Shown here piece by piece: positions 1 through 8,054 of a stretch of 56,470 bases of DNA. Each line of letters opens with the position of its first letter. Position 1 is the stretch's first letter. The DNA comes from Nitrospinota bacterium (GTDB lineage Bacteria > UBA8248). Below the pieces are notes generated by a model, which searched no databases, was not told where the DNA came from, and worked only from the letters and a program-made list of their open reading frames with translations. The position numbers were made by a program, and so were the translations under genes. The DNA lies in assembly GCA_026706735.1 (NCBI GenBank), contig JAPOYD010000149.1:1-56470 (forward strand), given 5' to 3'.

Positions 1-53
1 GGCTGGGTGATGCGCCGGCTAAATCGATTCAGGGCTGTTTTCTGCTCCATCAT
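1..53 (-). CDS. ilvD: Dihydroxy-acid dehydratase, N-terminal fragment (cut by window edge)
   Basis: Only the first 17 codons are inside the window, read leftward from an ATG at 53 (a second ATG follows at 50). An AGGAG lies 6 nt upstream at 64-60, which supports the start. The visible residues end in NRFSRRITQ, which resembles the N-terminus of dihydroxy-acid dehydratases, the Fe-S dehydratases of branched-chain amino acid synthesis. The call rests on this short motif alone, so a related IlvD/Edd protein is equally possible. Confidence 0.5.
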   Translation of the reverse strand, partial: MMEQKTALNRFSRRITQ

Positions 54-199
54 TATTTTCTCCTGTTCTCTTCTTTTCCTGCTGAGAAAAACGGTTCATA
101 TCGCGTCGCGATGATTTTTGCGTTTGGGGCGGTAGCACCCTCACCAGATAGTCGCACAGTTTCTGGCATATCTATATACCAAGGACATCATGAGCGACT

Positions 200-1468
200 C
201 TACCACAACCTCAAGAAAATCGCGGAAGGGAAGTTCTCAGGCGTAGAAGGAAACATTTTTTTCTTCGCTGGTTTTGGAGATACGGATCTCGAAGGAACCG
301 TAGTGGGGATTTCCGTTTTTTCAGAATTATCCGTGAGAGAAGCCGTAATAGGTGCGCGGCTCGGCGATTCTTCGGAGTTCGATTTTATTTTTACTCCCTC
401 AGCATTCACTTTTTTCACGATTTGTTGATTCGTATCCTGCGGCTTCGCGGGGAGATGATTTCTTTTCGGATAGGTAATTTCTTTTTGAGGCTCTTTGGCT
501 GCAGGAGTGGCCATGTTTGCTTGGCGGATTCGAATCGCCTGGTTTTTTTGTGCAGGATGCGAGCCGTTGCGGGTAAGTGCCGATTTCGGTTTTTTCTTTT
601 CGAAATTGGCTTTTTCTATGTTTCGGATTCTTGCTGCCGGCGGCTTAGGAGAGGGTTTCGTTTTTGACTTTTCGGCCTTGGGTCTTCTTTTTTCCCTCGC
701 GAATCGCTTTGTCTTTGGCTCGGGCGCCGGAGTTCGCTTTTGCAGTGATTGAACTTGAACCGGTTTGGCGTGAGTCTGTTTCGGCACGCATTCGCGCATA
801 CGGTCGAGATTTTGTGCATCCAGGGGCTGAGAGCACGGATCGCGCGCGTTCGAGCGATGGGCGATTTCTATGCCGTCGATGAATCCGTCCCCATCGCTAT
901 CGGCGAGGAGGGGACTCAAGCCGCGTGATATTTCATCTCCATCGTCAAGCAGGTCGCCGTCCGTATCCGTTTTGAGCGGATTGGTCTGGTACCGGCGGAC
1001 TTCCAGGGAGTCTGATACATTATCCCCATCAGTATCTGGATTATCAGGTTTCGTCTTATATTTACGGTATTCCGCTATGTCTGTGAGACCGTCGCCATCC
1101 GTATCGACACATTGTTTTTTTTGCATCTTCTCTTCCGCTTGTTTGATGGCCGCGCGCGCCCTCATGATGAAGCGGGTCAGTTGTTCCATGGTAGAGGTTC
1201 TTTTCTCCTCCACCGCCTGATATACGGCGAAACGCGCTATTCCGAAGAGCAGGGGAGCGCAAAGTCCGAGGTCGCCTGTTTGGTCGAGTTGGTCGAATTC
1301 ACGGGTCAGTTGGGTGAATTCCACTTCAATGGCGTTTTTCAGGATTTTGACGGAGCTTTCGTTCACCTTGGGGAGCAGGGAATCAGCGCAGCCGGACAGG
1401 CTTACCCCGAAAGCGAACAGGGCGGAGAGCGTTATTAATTTGAACAAGTGCTTTTTCGCGTCAGACAA
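200..1468 (-). CDS. Lipoprotein with thrombospondin type-3 calcium-binding repeats
   Basis: A 422-residue exported protein. Residues 1-27 form a signal peptide ending in the lipobox LSGC, so the mature protein should be lipidated on Cys27. A helical region follows. Residues 120-212 hold four DxDGDG-type loops (DTDGDGLTD, DTDGDNVSD, DTDGDLLDD, DSDGDGFID) typical of thrombospondin type-3 or OmpA-linker calcium-binding repeats. From about residue 215 to the end the chain is a Lys/Pro/Arg-rich, low-complexity tail with no recognisable fold. There is no OmpA domain. It probably sits in the cell envelope and is stabilised by calcium. The basic tail could contact peptidoglycan, DNA or polyanions; that is inference. 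The gene is divergent from the sirtuin gene. Confidence 0.75.
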   Translation of the reverse strand: MSDAKKHLFKLITLSALFAFGVSLSGCADSLLPKVNESSVKILKNAIEVEFTQLTREFDQLDQTGDLGLCAPLLFGIARFAVYQAVEEKRTSTMEQLTRFIMRARAAIKQAEEKMQKKQCVDTDGDGLTDIAEYRKYKTKPDNPDTDGDNVSDSLEVRRYQTNPLKTDTDGDLLDDGDEISRGLSPLLADSDGDGFIDGIEIAHRSNARDPCSQPLDAQNLDRMRECVPKQTHAKPVQVQSLQKRTPAPEPKTKRFAREKRRPKAEKSKTKPSPKPPAARIRNIEKANFEKKKPKSALTRNGSHPAQKNQAIRIRQANMATPAAKEPQKEITYPKRNHLPAKPQDTNQQIVKKVNAEGVKIKSNSEESPSRAPITASLTDNSEKTEIPTTVPSRSVSPKPAKKKMFPSTPENFPSAIFLRLW

Positions 1469-1602
1469 TTGTCATATCCTCACGAGTCATCACTTCTTGT
1501 TTGCACGCGCTCCATTCTTACGTACCATACATCAATTGACGACTGATTTTCACATCTCATTGTTGTTATTGCCATTATTTATTTTTCACCCGGTGATGAA
1601 GA

Positions 1603-2376
1603 TTGAGTGATTCCCAGAAAAAACTCATCGAACAAGCGGCGGCATGGGTTTTGGAATCTCGCTCTACTGTATGCCTTACCGGAGCCGGCATAAGTACCGA
1701 GAGCGGCATTCCCGATTTCAGGTCCAAAGGTGGAATCTGGGATCGGTTCGACCCAAAGGATTTTGAAATTCGTCGGTGGCTCGCTTCGGAAGACATACAA
1801 AGGCGTTACTGGGAAGTGGCTCAAGACGGGTACAATCTGGTCCGAAACGCTACTCCTTCAAAAGGACATTTCGCTTTGGCGAAATTGTCCCTACACGGTC
1901 ACTTGAGATTACTGGTGACGCAAAATACGGATGGTCTTCACCAGAAAGCGGGCCATGACCCGGACAAGATCGTGGAGTTGCACGGAACGAGTCATGTGTG
2001 TGTTTGTGTGGGTTGTGGGACCAAATTGCCTCGTTCCGAGGTGCACGTGCGAGTTCAGGGAGGTGAGATGATACCAAAATGTGAGGATTGTGGCTGCCTG
2101 CTGAAACCGGATGCCGTTTTCTTCGGGGAAGGGTTATCCCCGGAAAAGTTGTCTATGGCCGTTGAGGCATCAAAAGAGGCCGGAGTTTTTCTGGTCGCCG
2201 GCTCTTCATTGGCGGTCAGGCCGGCAGGCGGCTTGCCCGAGCGCGCCCGAAGAGCCGGCGCGCGCCTCATCATCATCAACGAAGGCCCCACCCGTTTTGA
2301 CGCCAGAGCGGACATGCGCATTCAAGGAAAAACGGGCGATGTATTGCCTGCGCTCGTCGATGTGGTTCTTACTTGA
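1603..2376 (+). CDS. Sir2-family NAD-dependent protein deacylase
   Basis: A 257-residue sirtuin that uses NAD+ to remove acyl groups from lysines. Visible motifs are the nucleotide-binding GAGIS followed by GIPDFRS, the catalytic TQNTDGLHQ and ELHGT (active-site His), four zinc cysteines in CVGC and CEDCGC, and the C-terminal GSSLAV and IIINEGPT. The length is normal for bacterial CobB-like enzymes. The start used is a TTG giving MSDSQKK; the Shine-Dalgarno sequence is weak, and no better in-frame start lies before the GAGIS motif. It stands alone, divergent from the lipoprotein gene and 160 nt before the amidase cluster. Whether it is a deacetylase or another deacylase cannot be told from the sequence. 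Confidence 0.93.
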   Translation: MSDSQKKLIEQAAAWVLESRSTVCLTGAGISTESGIPDFRSKGGIWDRFDPKDFEIRRWLASEDIQRRYWEVAQDGYNLVRNATPSKGHFALAKLSLHGHLRLLVTQNTDGLHQKAGHDPDKIVELHGTSHVCVCVGCGTKLPRSEVHVRVQGGEMIPKCEDCGCLLKPDAVFFGEGLSPEKLSMAVEASKEAGVFLVAGSSLAVRPAGGLPERARRAGARLIIINEGPTRFDARADMRIQGKTGDVLPALVDVVLT

Positions 2377-2397
2377 ACATATACAACAGGCGTATTT

Positions 2398-2444
2398 TTG
2401 ATCTTCGAACCTACGGGTGATAAAGTCTATTGCGGATCCGCAAT
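2398..2444 (+). promoter_or_regulatory. Candidate promoter and palindromic operator of the amidase cluster
   Basis: A perfect 16-bp palindrome, ATTGCGGATCCGCAAT, lies at 2429-2444, about 95 bp before the first amidase gene. Just upstream, TTGATC (2398-2403) and TAAAGT (2421-2426) with 17-bp spacing could be a sigma-70 promoter. The palindrome would then cover the transcription start, as a repressor site would. The promoter matches are only fair. The palindrome is seen directly; its role is inferred. Confidence 0.4.
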
Positions 2445-2539
2445 CCATAATCAGGTTTTATCTTCCAAGGGTTCAATAGATGCCGATGATGTCCCTTATG
2501 GATATCCTGTGGCTGTAACAGTCAAGAGGAGGAATGGCT

Positions 2540-3475
2540 TTGGCCACGCATGAACTCGATACCACCGTCGATACCTGCCATTGGGGTTTTTACGATTCGA
2601 CTCACGCTCCGGTTATGACGATAGCTTCAGGCGATACGCTCATTGTGAAAACCGAATCGGGCCGAAAAGATTTCTTGAAAAAGTATCCGGAGAGACTTTC
2701 CGAAAATCTGAGAGAAATACTGGAGACCATGGAGCCGAACCCGGGGCCGCATATCATGACGGGCCCCGTGGCCGTCGAGGGCGCCGAACCCGGCGATGTG
2801 CTGGAGATCAAGGTTCATGATGTCAAGCCCCGTTATGATTGGGGCTATAACGGATTCAGACCCTTGGTGGGTGGTCTGCCGGAGGATTTCCCTTATACGA
2901 GAGTCGTACTTGTCGAGATTGACGAGATAAGCGGAACGGGCGACTGGGGTGCGGGAGTCAAGGTGCCGCTCGGGCCTTTTTTCGGAAACTTCGGGGTGGC
3001 CCCGGCTCCGGCGCTCGGCCGTGTTCCGACTTTTCCACCCGGAGAGTGGGGAGGGAACACGGATTGTAAGGAATTTACAGCCGGCTCTACGATTTATTTG
3101 CCTGTTTTCAACGAAGGCGCTTTGTTCTCCGTGGGCGATGGTCATGGCTGCCAGGGGGATGGTGAGGCGAACATCAACGGAATAGAGATGGGCCTCATCG
3201 GCACTTTCGAGATGACCGTCCGAAAAGACATGAGCATCAAGACCCCGCGCGCGGAGACGGAATCCCACTACATTCTGATGGGGTTTGATCCGATTCTCGA
3301 CAATGCGACGAAGATGGCCTTGCGGGAGACGATTCAGTTTCTGGGCGAACTCCGCGGTATGAGCCCTGATGATGCGTACAGGTTGTGCAGTTTGGCGGTC
3401 GACCTGCGAGTGACCCAAATCGTGAACGGCACCAAGGGTATTCACGCCATGGTGCCCAAATCATTATTTGAATAA
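2540..3475 (+). CDS. Acetamidase/formamidase family protein, copy 1
   Basis: A 311-residue member of the FmdA/AmdA family, which hydrolyses formamide, acetamide or related short amides to ammonia and the acid. Family features are the GPVAVEGAEPGD segment, the WG/GDWGAG block, a GDGHGCQGDGE metal/active-site region and the C-terminal LCSLAVDLRVTQIVNG. The TTG at 2540 is preferred because AGGAGG (2527-2532) is 7 nt away, whereas the ATG at 2534 leaves only 1 nt; the TTG start also gives the same MATHEL N-terminus as copy 3. It is the first gene of a tight rightward cluster and is followed by two paralogues with clearly diverged sequences, so the three may have different substrates. Confidence 0.9.
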   Translation: MATHELDTTVDTCHWGFYDSTHAPVMTIASGDTLIVKTESGRKDFLKKYPERLSENLREILETMEPNPGPHIMTGPVAVEGAEPGDVLEIKVHDVKPRYDWGYNGFRPLVGGLPEDFPYTRVVLVEIDEISGTGDWGAGVKVPLGPFFGNFGVAPAPALGRVPTFPPGEWGGNTDCKEFTAGSTIYLPVFNEGALFSVGDGHGCQGDGEANINGIEMGLIGTFEMTVRKDMSIKTPRAETESHYILMGFDPILDNATKMALRETIQFLGELRGMSPDDAYRLCSLAVDLRVTQIVNGTKGIHAMVPKSLFE

Positions 3476-3500
3476 GTTTCATATTCATAAGGGGCCGTTG

Positions 3501-4448
3501 GTGGCCGATCATGAGATTGCGCAAAGCCCCGACAACATCCAGTGGGGTTATTATGACGCCGGTCTTTCTCCTGTCCTCACCGTCGCTTCGGGCGATGTGC
3601 TCGAAATTCACACGGAACCGGGGATCCGGACTCTTGAATCTCCGATTCGGGAAAGAGCGTCTGAAAGCCTGCGCCACATCGCCGAGCGCGGAAAGAGGGA
3701 CCTGGGTGGCCATATCCTCACGGGGCCCATCGCCGTGGAAGAAGCCGTGGCGGGAGATGTTCTGGAAGTGAGGTTTCTGGATATCTGGCCGCGCTATGAC
3801 TGGGGCTTTAACGTCATTCGGCCCTTGGCGGGTGGCTTGCCCGAGGACTTTCCGTATTCGAGAACGGTGATCGTGGAAATTGACAACGAGGCGAATACGG
3901 GTGACTGGGGCGCAGGCGTGCAGGTGCCGCTCAGGCCTTATTTCGGGAATTTCGGTGTGGCTCCCCCTGGCGATTTTGGCCGTGTTCCGTCCACTCCGCC
4001 GGGAATCTGGGGGGGAAACATGGACAACAAGGAACTCATTGCGGGCTCTCGCTGCTATCTCCCCATATTCAACGATGGCGCCTTGTTCGCCATAGGCGAT
4101 GGGCACGGATGCCAGGGAGACGGGGAGAGTTGCCTGTCGGCCCTGGAGTGCGGCATGTCCGCGAATATCGAACTCATCGTCCGAAAGGATTTGAATCTAA
4201 AAATGCCCCGCGCGGAGACGCCCACGCATCATATCCTCATGGGGTTCGACCCGATTCTCGATAACGCCGCCAAAATGGCGCTCAGGGAGACGATCCGGTT
4301 TTTAGGGGAATCGCGCGGCATGAGCAAAGATGATGCGTATACACTGTGCAGTCTGGCGGTGGATTTACGAATCACGCAGATTGTGAACGGGGTCAAAGGC
4401 GTTCACGCGATGCTGCCGAAGAGTATTCTTGAAGAAGGAGTGTGTTGA
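3501..4448 (+). CDS. Acetamidase/formamidase family protein, copy 2
   Basis: The second of three tandem paralogues, 315 residues, with the same GPIAVEEAVAGD, GDWGAG and GDGHGCQGDGE blocks. The reading frame is open from a TTG at 3468, overlapping copy 1. An AAGGGG at 3489-3494 points to the GTG at 3501, giving an N-terminus that lines up with the paralogues. It differs from copies 1 and 3 in the region after GDGE (SCLSALECG) and ends with an extra EEGVC tail. The stop codon overlaps the ATG of copy 3 by one base (TGATG), so translation of the two is probably coupled. Confidence 0.88.
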   Translation: MADHEIAQSPDNIQWGYYDAGLSPVLTVASGDVLEIHTEPGIRTLESPIRERASESLRHIAERGKRDLGGHILTGPIAVEEAVAGDVLEVRFLDIWPRYDWGFNVIRPLAGGLPEDFPYSRTVIVEIDNEANTGDWGAGVQVPLRPYFGNFGVAPPGDFGRVPSTPPGIWGGNMDNKELIAGSRCYLPIFNDGALFAIGDGHGCQGDGESCLSALECGMSANIELIVRKDLNLKMPRAETPTHHILMGFDPILDNAAKMALRETIRFLGESRGMSKDDAYTLCSLAVDLRITQIVNGVKGVHAMLPKSILEEGVC

Positions 4449-5383
4449 TGGCGACTCATGAATTGATTGCGAACCCTGATACCGTTCATTGGGGTTATTA
4501 TGACGCCTCCTTGGAGCCTGTGATGCGGATTCGCTCGGGCGACACGCTGAATGTTCATACCGAATCGGGCCGGGAAGAATATCTGTCGGAACTCGGAGGC
4601 AGGGCATCCCAGAATTTGAGAGATATAATAACGCAAGTTCCCCAGGAGCTTGGCCCCCATATCATGACAGGCCCTGTCGCCGTCGAAAGCGCTCAGCCCG
4701 GAGACGTGCTGGAAGTCCGCATCCATAAAGTCAAAACGCGCTATGACTGGGGATATAATGCCATCCGGCCGATGATGGGCGGATTACCAGAGGATTTTCC
4801 GTATACGCGCGCCGTTATCGTGGACCTCGATTTGGAAGCGCAAACGGGGGACTGGGGTGCTGGCGTCAAGGTGCCCCTCAGGCCTTATTTCGGAAACTTT
4901 GGTGTGGCGCCTCCACCTTCGGTAGGGAGAGTGGGAAGCTATCCTCCAAGTGCGTGGGGCGGAAATTTGGACAACAAGGAACTCATCTCGGGTTCTGTGG
5001 TCTATTTCCCGATTTTTAACGTGGGCGCTCTGTTTTCCGTAGGTGATGGACACGGTTGTCAGGGGGATGGGGAGGCCTGTTTGACGGCCATCGAAACGGG
5101 CCTCTCGGGGACGATGGAAATTATCGTTAGAAAGGATATGCACCTCGAAAATCCCCGCGCGGAAACCGACACCCACTATATCTTGATGGGTTTCGACCCT
5201 CTCCTTGATAACGCGGCCAAAATGGCGCTCCGCGAGACGATTAAATTCCTGGGGGAGCTGCGAGGCATGAGCAGGGATGACGCCTATACGCTTTGCAGTC
5301 TTGCCGTAGACCTGCGGGTCACTCAAATCGTAAACGGAGTGAAAGGGGTTCACGCCATGTTGCCGAAATCATTGTTTACATGA
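4448..5383 (+). CDS. Acetamidase/formamidase family protein, copy 3
   Basis: The third tandem paralogue, 311 residues, with the same blocks (GPVAVESAQPGD, GDWGAG, GDGHGCQGDGE, LCSLAVDLRV). The ATG at 4448 overlaps the previous stop by one base, and GAAGGAG ends 7 nt upstream, so this start is well supported. By eye it is closer to copy 1 than to copy 2 at the N-terminus. Three adjacent copies suggest either a hetero-oligomer or paralogues tuned to different amides or lactam-derived intermediates; this is inference. Confidence 0.9.
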   Translation: MATHELIANPDTVHWGYYDASLEPVMRIRSGDTLNVHTESGREEYLSELGGRASQNLRDIITQVPQELGPHIMTGPVAVESAQPGDVLEVRIHKVKTRYDWGYNAIRPMMGGLPEDFPYTRAVIVDLDLEAQTGDWGAGVKVPLRPYFGNFGVAPPPSVGRVGSYPPSAWGGNLDNKELISGSVVYFPIFNVGALFSVGDGHGCQGDGEACLTAIETGLSGTMEIIVRKDMHLENPRAETDTHYILMGFDPLLDNAAKMALRETIKFLGELRGMSRDDAYTLCSLAVDLRVTQIVNGVKGVHAMLPKSLFT

Positions 5384-5417
5384 TAGTCGTGCCTGTTTTT
5401 TATAGGAGGGTTAGAAG

Positions 5418-5780
5418 TTGAGCGAAAATGCTACAGGAAGTAGGCCTCCATACATTCCCGGAACGCCCGAGGAGTTGGATGCCGTAATCGCGGCTCCCGA
5501 CAATCATGAAATTATTTTCGAAAACGAAAAGGTTCGCGTATTGCGGGTGACGATTCAACCCGGTGAACTGGAAAAAGAGCATACGCATAAATGGGAGAGT
5601 GTGTTCACTATCATGAGTTTTCCGAAACTCACCTATTACAACGAGAAGGGCGAGGCTTGCGCCATCAGCGAAGATCGCAAAGAAGGAATCCCTTTCTGGC
5701 TGGGCAGAGAAGGTCTGCACGCTGTAGAGAATCACGGAGACAAACCTCTCGAGGCAATTCGCGTCGAGATCAAAGATTAG
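5418..5780 (+). CDS. Cupin-fold small protein
   Basis: A 120-residue protein with a partial cupin signature (EKEHTHKWESVFTIM, then LHAVENHGDKPLEAIRVEI). These proteins form a small beta-barrel that binds a divalent metal through His residues and often act as isomerases, dioxygenases or lyases. The start is a TTG with TAGGAGGG 7 nt upstream, 34 nt after the amidase triplet, so it is probably co-transcribed. The metal site looks incomplete (HTH plus a distal His), and the substrate is unknown. Confidence 0.7.
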   Translation: MSENATGSRPPYIPGTPEELDAVIAAPDNHEIIFENEKVRVLRVTIQPGELEKEHTHKWESVFTIMSFPKLTYYNEKGEACAISEDRKEGIPFWLGREGLHAVENHGDKPLEAIRVEIKD

Positions 5781-5890
5781 TTTTGTTCATTTGGCGGTTT
5801 TACGCGCCAGGCATGATACCCCGTTGTAGAGGGAAGTTAGCCCGGCGCGTGTTTCAAGTGCATTTCATCGTACTTATCAGGGAGTAATGA

Positions 5891-7012
5891 ATGAACACTG
5901 AAAATGGAAAAAGAACACCCATCGGTTTGGCCATCATCGGTTGCGGGACTATCGGCAAAATCCGTGCTGAATTCGCCCGCGATTATCCGGGCGTCGAGTG
6001 GCTGGGCCTTTGTGACATTAATGAGAAAGTAGGCAGAAAACTCGCCGATGAAACGAAAGCCGATTTTTTCACCACGGACTACAAGGAGCTTTTGTCCCGG
6101 CCGGAAGTGAATGCCGCCATCATCGCCACAGAAGAAAATGAGCATGTGGGCCCCATATTGGCTTCCGTTGAAGGAGGCCATGCCCTGTTCATCGAAAAGC
6201 CCCTGGCAACGAATGCGGCTGATTCCGCCCGGGTTCTCAAGGCCATTGAAGACACCGGGGTCGACGCGGTTGTCGGCTATACGCAGCGTTTCAGAAGGCG
6301 ATTCCTGGTCGCGAAAGAAAAGATTCGCACCGGCCAGCTCGGCGATGTAACTACGGTCGTCACGAGAGCTTTCATGAACCGTCTGGTGCCCATCGCCACA
6401 GTGACGAAAACGGAATACCGCGGCATACTCACGCCGATGGTCGTCTCGGGGACGCACAGCTTGGACGTCTGCATGTGGCTGATGGAAGGGAAAACGCCCG
6501 TGGAAGTCTATGCGCGCTCGATGGATAAGTCACTCGGCGCGTCTTATGGCACAAAGGATGCAACGCTGGGCATCTTCACCTTTGATGACGGCACGATATG
6601 GAGCATGAATATCTCATGGGCGCTGCCGACGGTTTGGCCCGGCTCCGTCTATAGCCTGGAAATCGGCATTGTGGGCACTGAGGGTGTTCTCACTATTGAC
6701 GATACGCATAGAGATTTGGTTCTGGCCAGTGAAAATGCGCAACCTGCGGGCTATACCCCAGATGTGAAGCGGAACGTGGATTTTCTGACGAGTTACCCGC
6801 CTGGCGACGTCGTGTTCGAACAACTTTGGGGTCCGATGCGGGAAGAAACCAACGCTTGGTTTGGGCGGGTGTATACAGGGTTGGAAACGCCGCACGCCAC
6901 CGTACAAGACGGACACAGGAATCTGCTGCTCACCATGGCGATGGACGTTTCCGCAAATCGAAAAGAGCCTGTTCAGCTTCCCATGTCCATCAATGAATAC
7001 GAGGAATTATAG
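5891..7012 (+). CDS. Gfo/Idh/MocA-family NAD(P)-dependent oxidoreductase
   Basis: A 373-residue dehydrogenase. The N-terminal Rossmann motif IGCGTIGKI is followed by the family signature around residues 95-105 (FIEKPLATN, with the conserved EKP lysine) and a C-terminal alpha/beta substrate domain. Members oxidise or reduce sugars, cyclitols or similar polyols with NAD(P). The start at 5891 follows GGGAG. It lies 110 nt after the first cupin and 30 nt before the second, in the same direction as the amidases, so a joint pathway is likely. The substrate is not predictable. Confidence 0.88.
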   Translation: MNTENGKRTPIGLAIIGCGTIGKIRAEFARDYPGVEWLGLCDINEKVGRKLADETKADFFTTDYKELLSRPEVNAAIIATEENEHVGPILASVEGGHALFIEKPLATNAADSARVLKAIEDTGVDAVVGYTQRFRRRFLVAKEKIRTGQLGDVTTVVTRAFMNRLVPIATVTKTEYRGILTPMVVSGTHSLDVCMWLMEGKTPVEVYARSMDKSLGASYGTKDATLGIFTFDDGTIWSMNISWALPTVWPGSVYSLEIGIVGTEGVLTIDDTHRDLVLASENAQPAGYTPDVKRNVDFLTSYPPGDVVFEQLWGPMREETNAWFGRVYTGLETPHATVQDGHRNLLLTMAMDVSANRKEPVQLPMSINEYEEL

Positions 7013-7042
7013 GTTTTTCAAATGAAAAGAGGAGGAATACGC

Positions 7043-7423
7043 ATGCCTTTTTATGAAATCGAAGGAATGAAGGAAAACAACAGCGAAACGAATCCCAAAT
7101 TCAGGGAGAAAAGCGTTGTGGGCGAGTTCATGAAGGTCGGTATAGTCACTAAGCCGGAGGGAGAGGATCCTCCGCTTCATATGCACCCGAACGAAGAGCA
7201 GTTTACGCTGATTCTGGATGGCAAGCTGCACTATATACTTGGTGAAGAAGATAAGGTTGTTGAGCGTGGCGATTTGATTCACATTCCCAGGTACACGAAC
7301 CACAGAAGCCGAGCCGTTGATGGGGAAGCCACTTACTACACCGTGAAGTTTCAGGCTGGAACGGGAGACCTGGATGAAGATTACAACAAGTCAAAAGGGG
7401 CCGAGGAAGCAGAAAAAAAATAA
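7043..7423 (+). CDS. Cupin domain protein
   Basis: A 126-residue single-domain cupin. The full motif 1 is present (LHMHPNEEQFTLILDG: two His and a Glu for the metal), with motif 2 as GDLIHIPRYTNHR. An AGAGGAGG 7 nt upstream selects the ATG at 7043 (MPFYEIEG) over the in-frame ATG at 7022. The acidic, Lys-rich C-terminus is probably disordered. It lies between the oxidoreductase and the MaoC gene, which suggests a metal-dependent isomerase, lyase or oxygenase step in the same pathway. Confidence 0.82.
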   Translation: MPFYEIEGMKENNSETNPKFREKSVVGEFMKVGIVTKPEGEDPPLHMHPNEEQFTLILDGKLHYILGEEDKVVERGDLIHIPRYTNHRSRAVDGEATYYTVKFQAGTGDLDEDYNKSKGAEEAEKK

Positions 7424-7458
7424 CCAGGAACCTCGGTATTACATGGGATTGGATAGTT

Positions 7459-7923
7459 GTGTCTATGGTTGAAAAATACTTTGAGGATTTCAGGGTTGGG
7501 GAGAAGTTTCATACGAAAGAGAAAACGCTCTCGACCGAAGAAATCATAGAATTCGCCGAGTTGTACGACCCGCAGCCGTTCCATATCGATGAGAGCGCAG
7601 CGGCCGAGTCTCCATATGGCGGCATCATCGCCAGTGGATTTCATACGATCGGGACCTCGTTTCGTCTGTTTATCGATACGGGCGTTATCGGAACCACGGG
7701 GATGGGTTCGCCCGGCATGGAATCCATCCGCTGGGTGAAGCCCGTTCGTCCTGGAGACACATTGCGGGTCGAGGCGGAAGTCATCGAGACGAGAACGTCT
7801 CGCTCTGAACCTGGGCGCGGGATTGTTCTCATGGATTTCAGGACATTCAACCAGGAAAACGATTTGGTGCTTTCGATGCGATCCGTAAATTTGGTTCGCA
7901 GGCGGGATAGCGGAAATATTTAG
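7459..7923 (+). CDS. MaoC-like hot-dog hydratase
   Basis: A 154-residue hot-dog protein of the MaoC/(R)-specific enoyl-CoA hydratase type. The hydratase-2 motif is visible as YDPQPFHIDESAAAESPYGG, with the conserved Asp and His, followed by the ASGFHT helix. Such enzymes add water to trans-2-enoyl-CoA or act as mesaconyl/beta-methylmalyl dehydratases. Start codons GTG (7459) and ATG (7465) are both possible. It is the last gene of the rightward cluster and converges on the GOLPH3-like gene across 131 nt, in which I see no clear terminator. Confidence 0.88.
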   Translation: MSMVEKYFEDFRVGEKFHTKEKTLSTEEIIEFAELYDPQPFHIDESAAAESPYGGIIASGFHTIGTSFRLFIDTGVIGTTGMGSPGMESIRWVKPVRPGDTLRVEAEVIETRTSRSEPGRGIVLMDFRTFNQENDLVLSMRSVNLVRRRDSGNI

Positions 7924-8054
7924 GCAGAAGGCATGCGGCGCGTTCGAAAATAACTCTAGCCATTAAGCAAAGAGGAAAACCTTTTTGCATCGACCGTCTA
8001 TGAATGGAAGCTGTTGATGCTCTTCACCTCAAGGGTGCTCAAAATCCGCGATTC

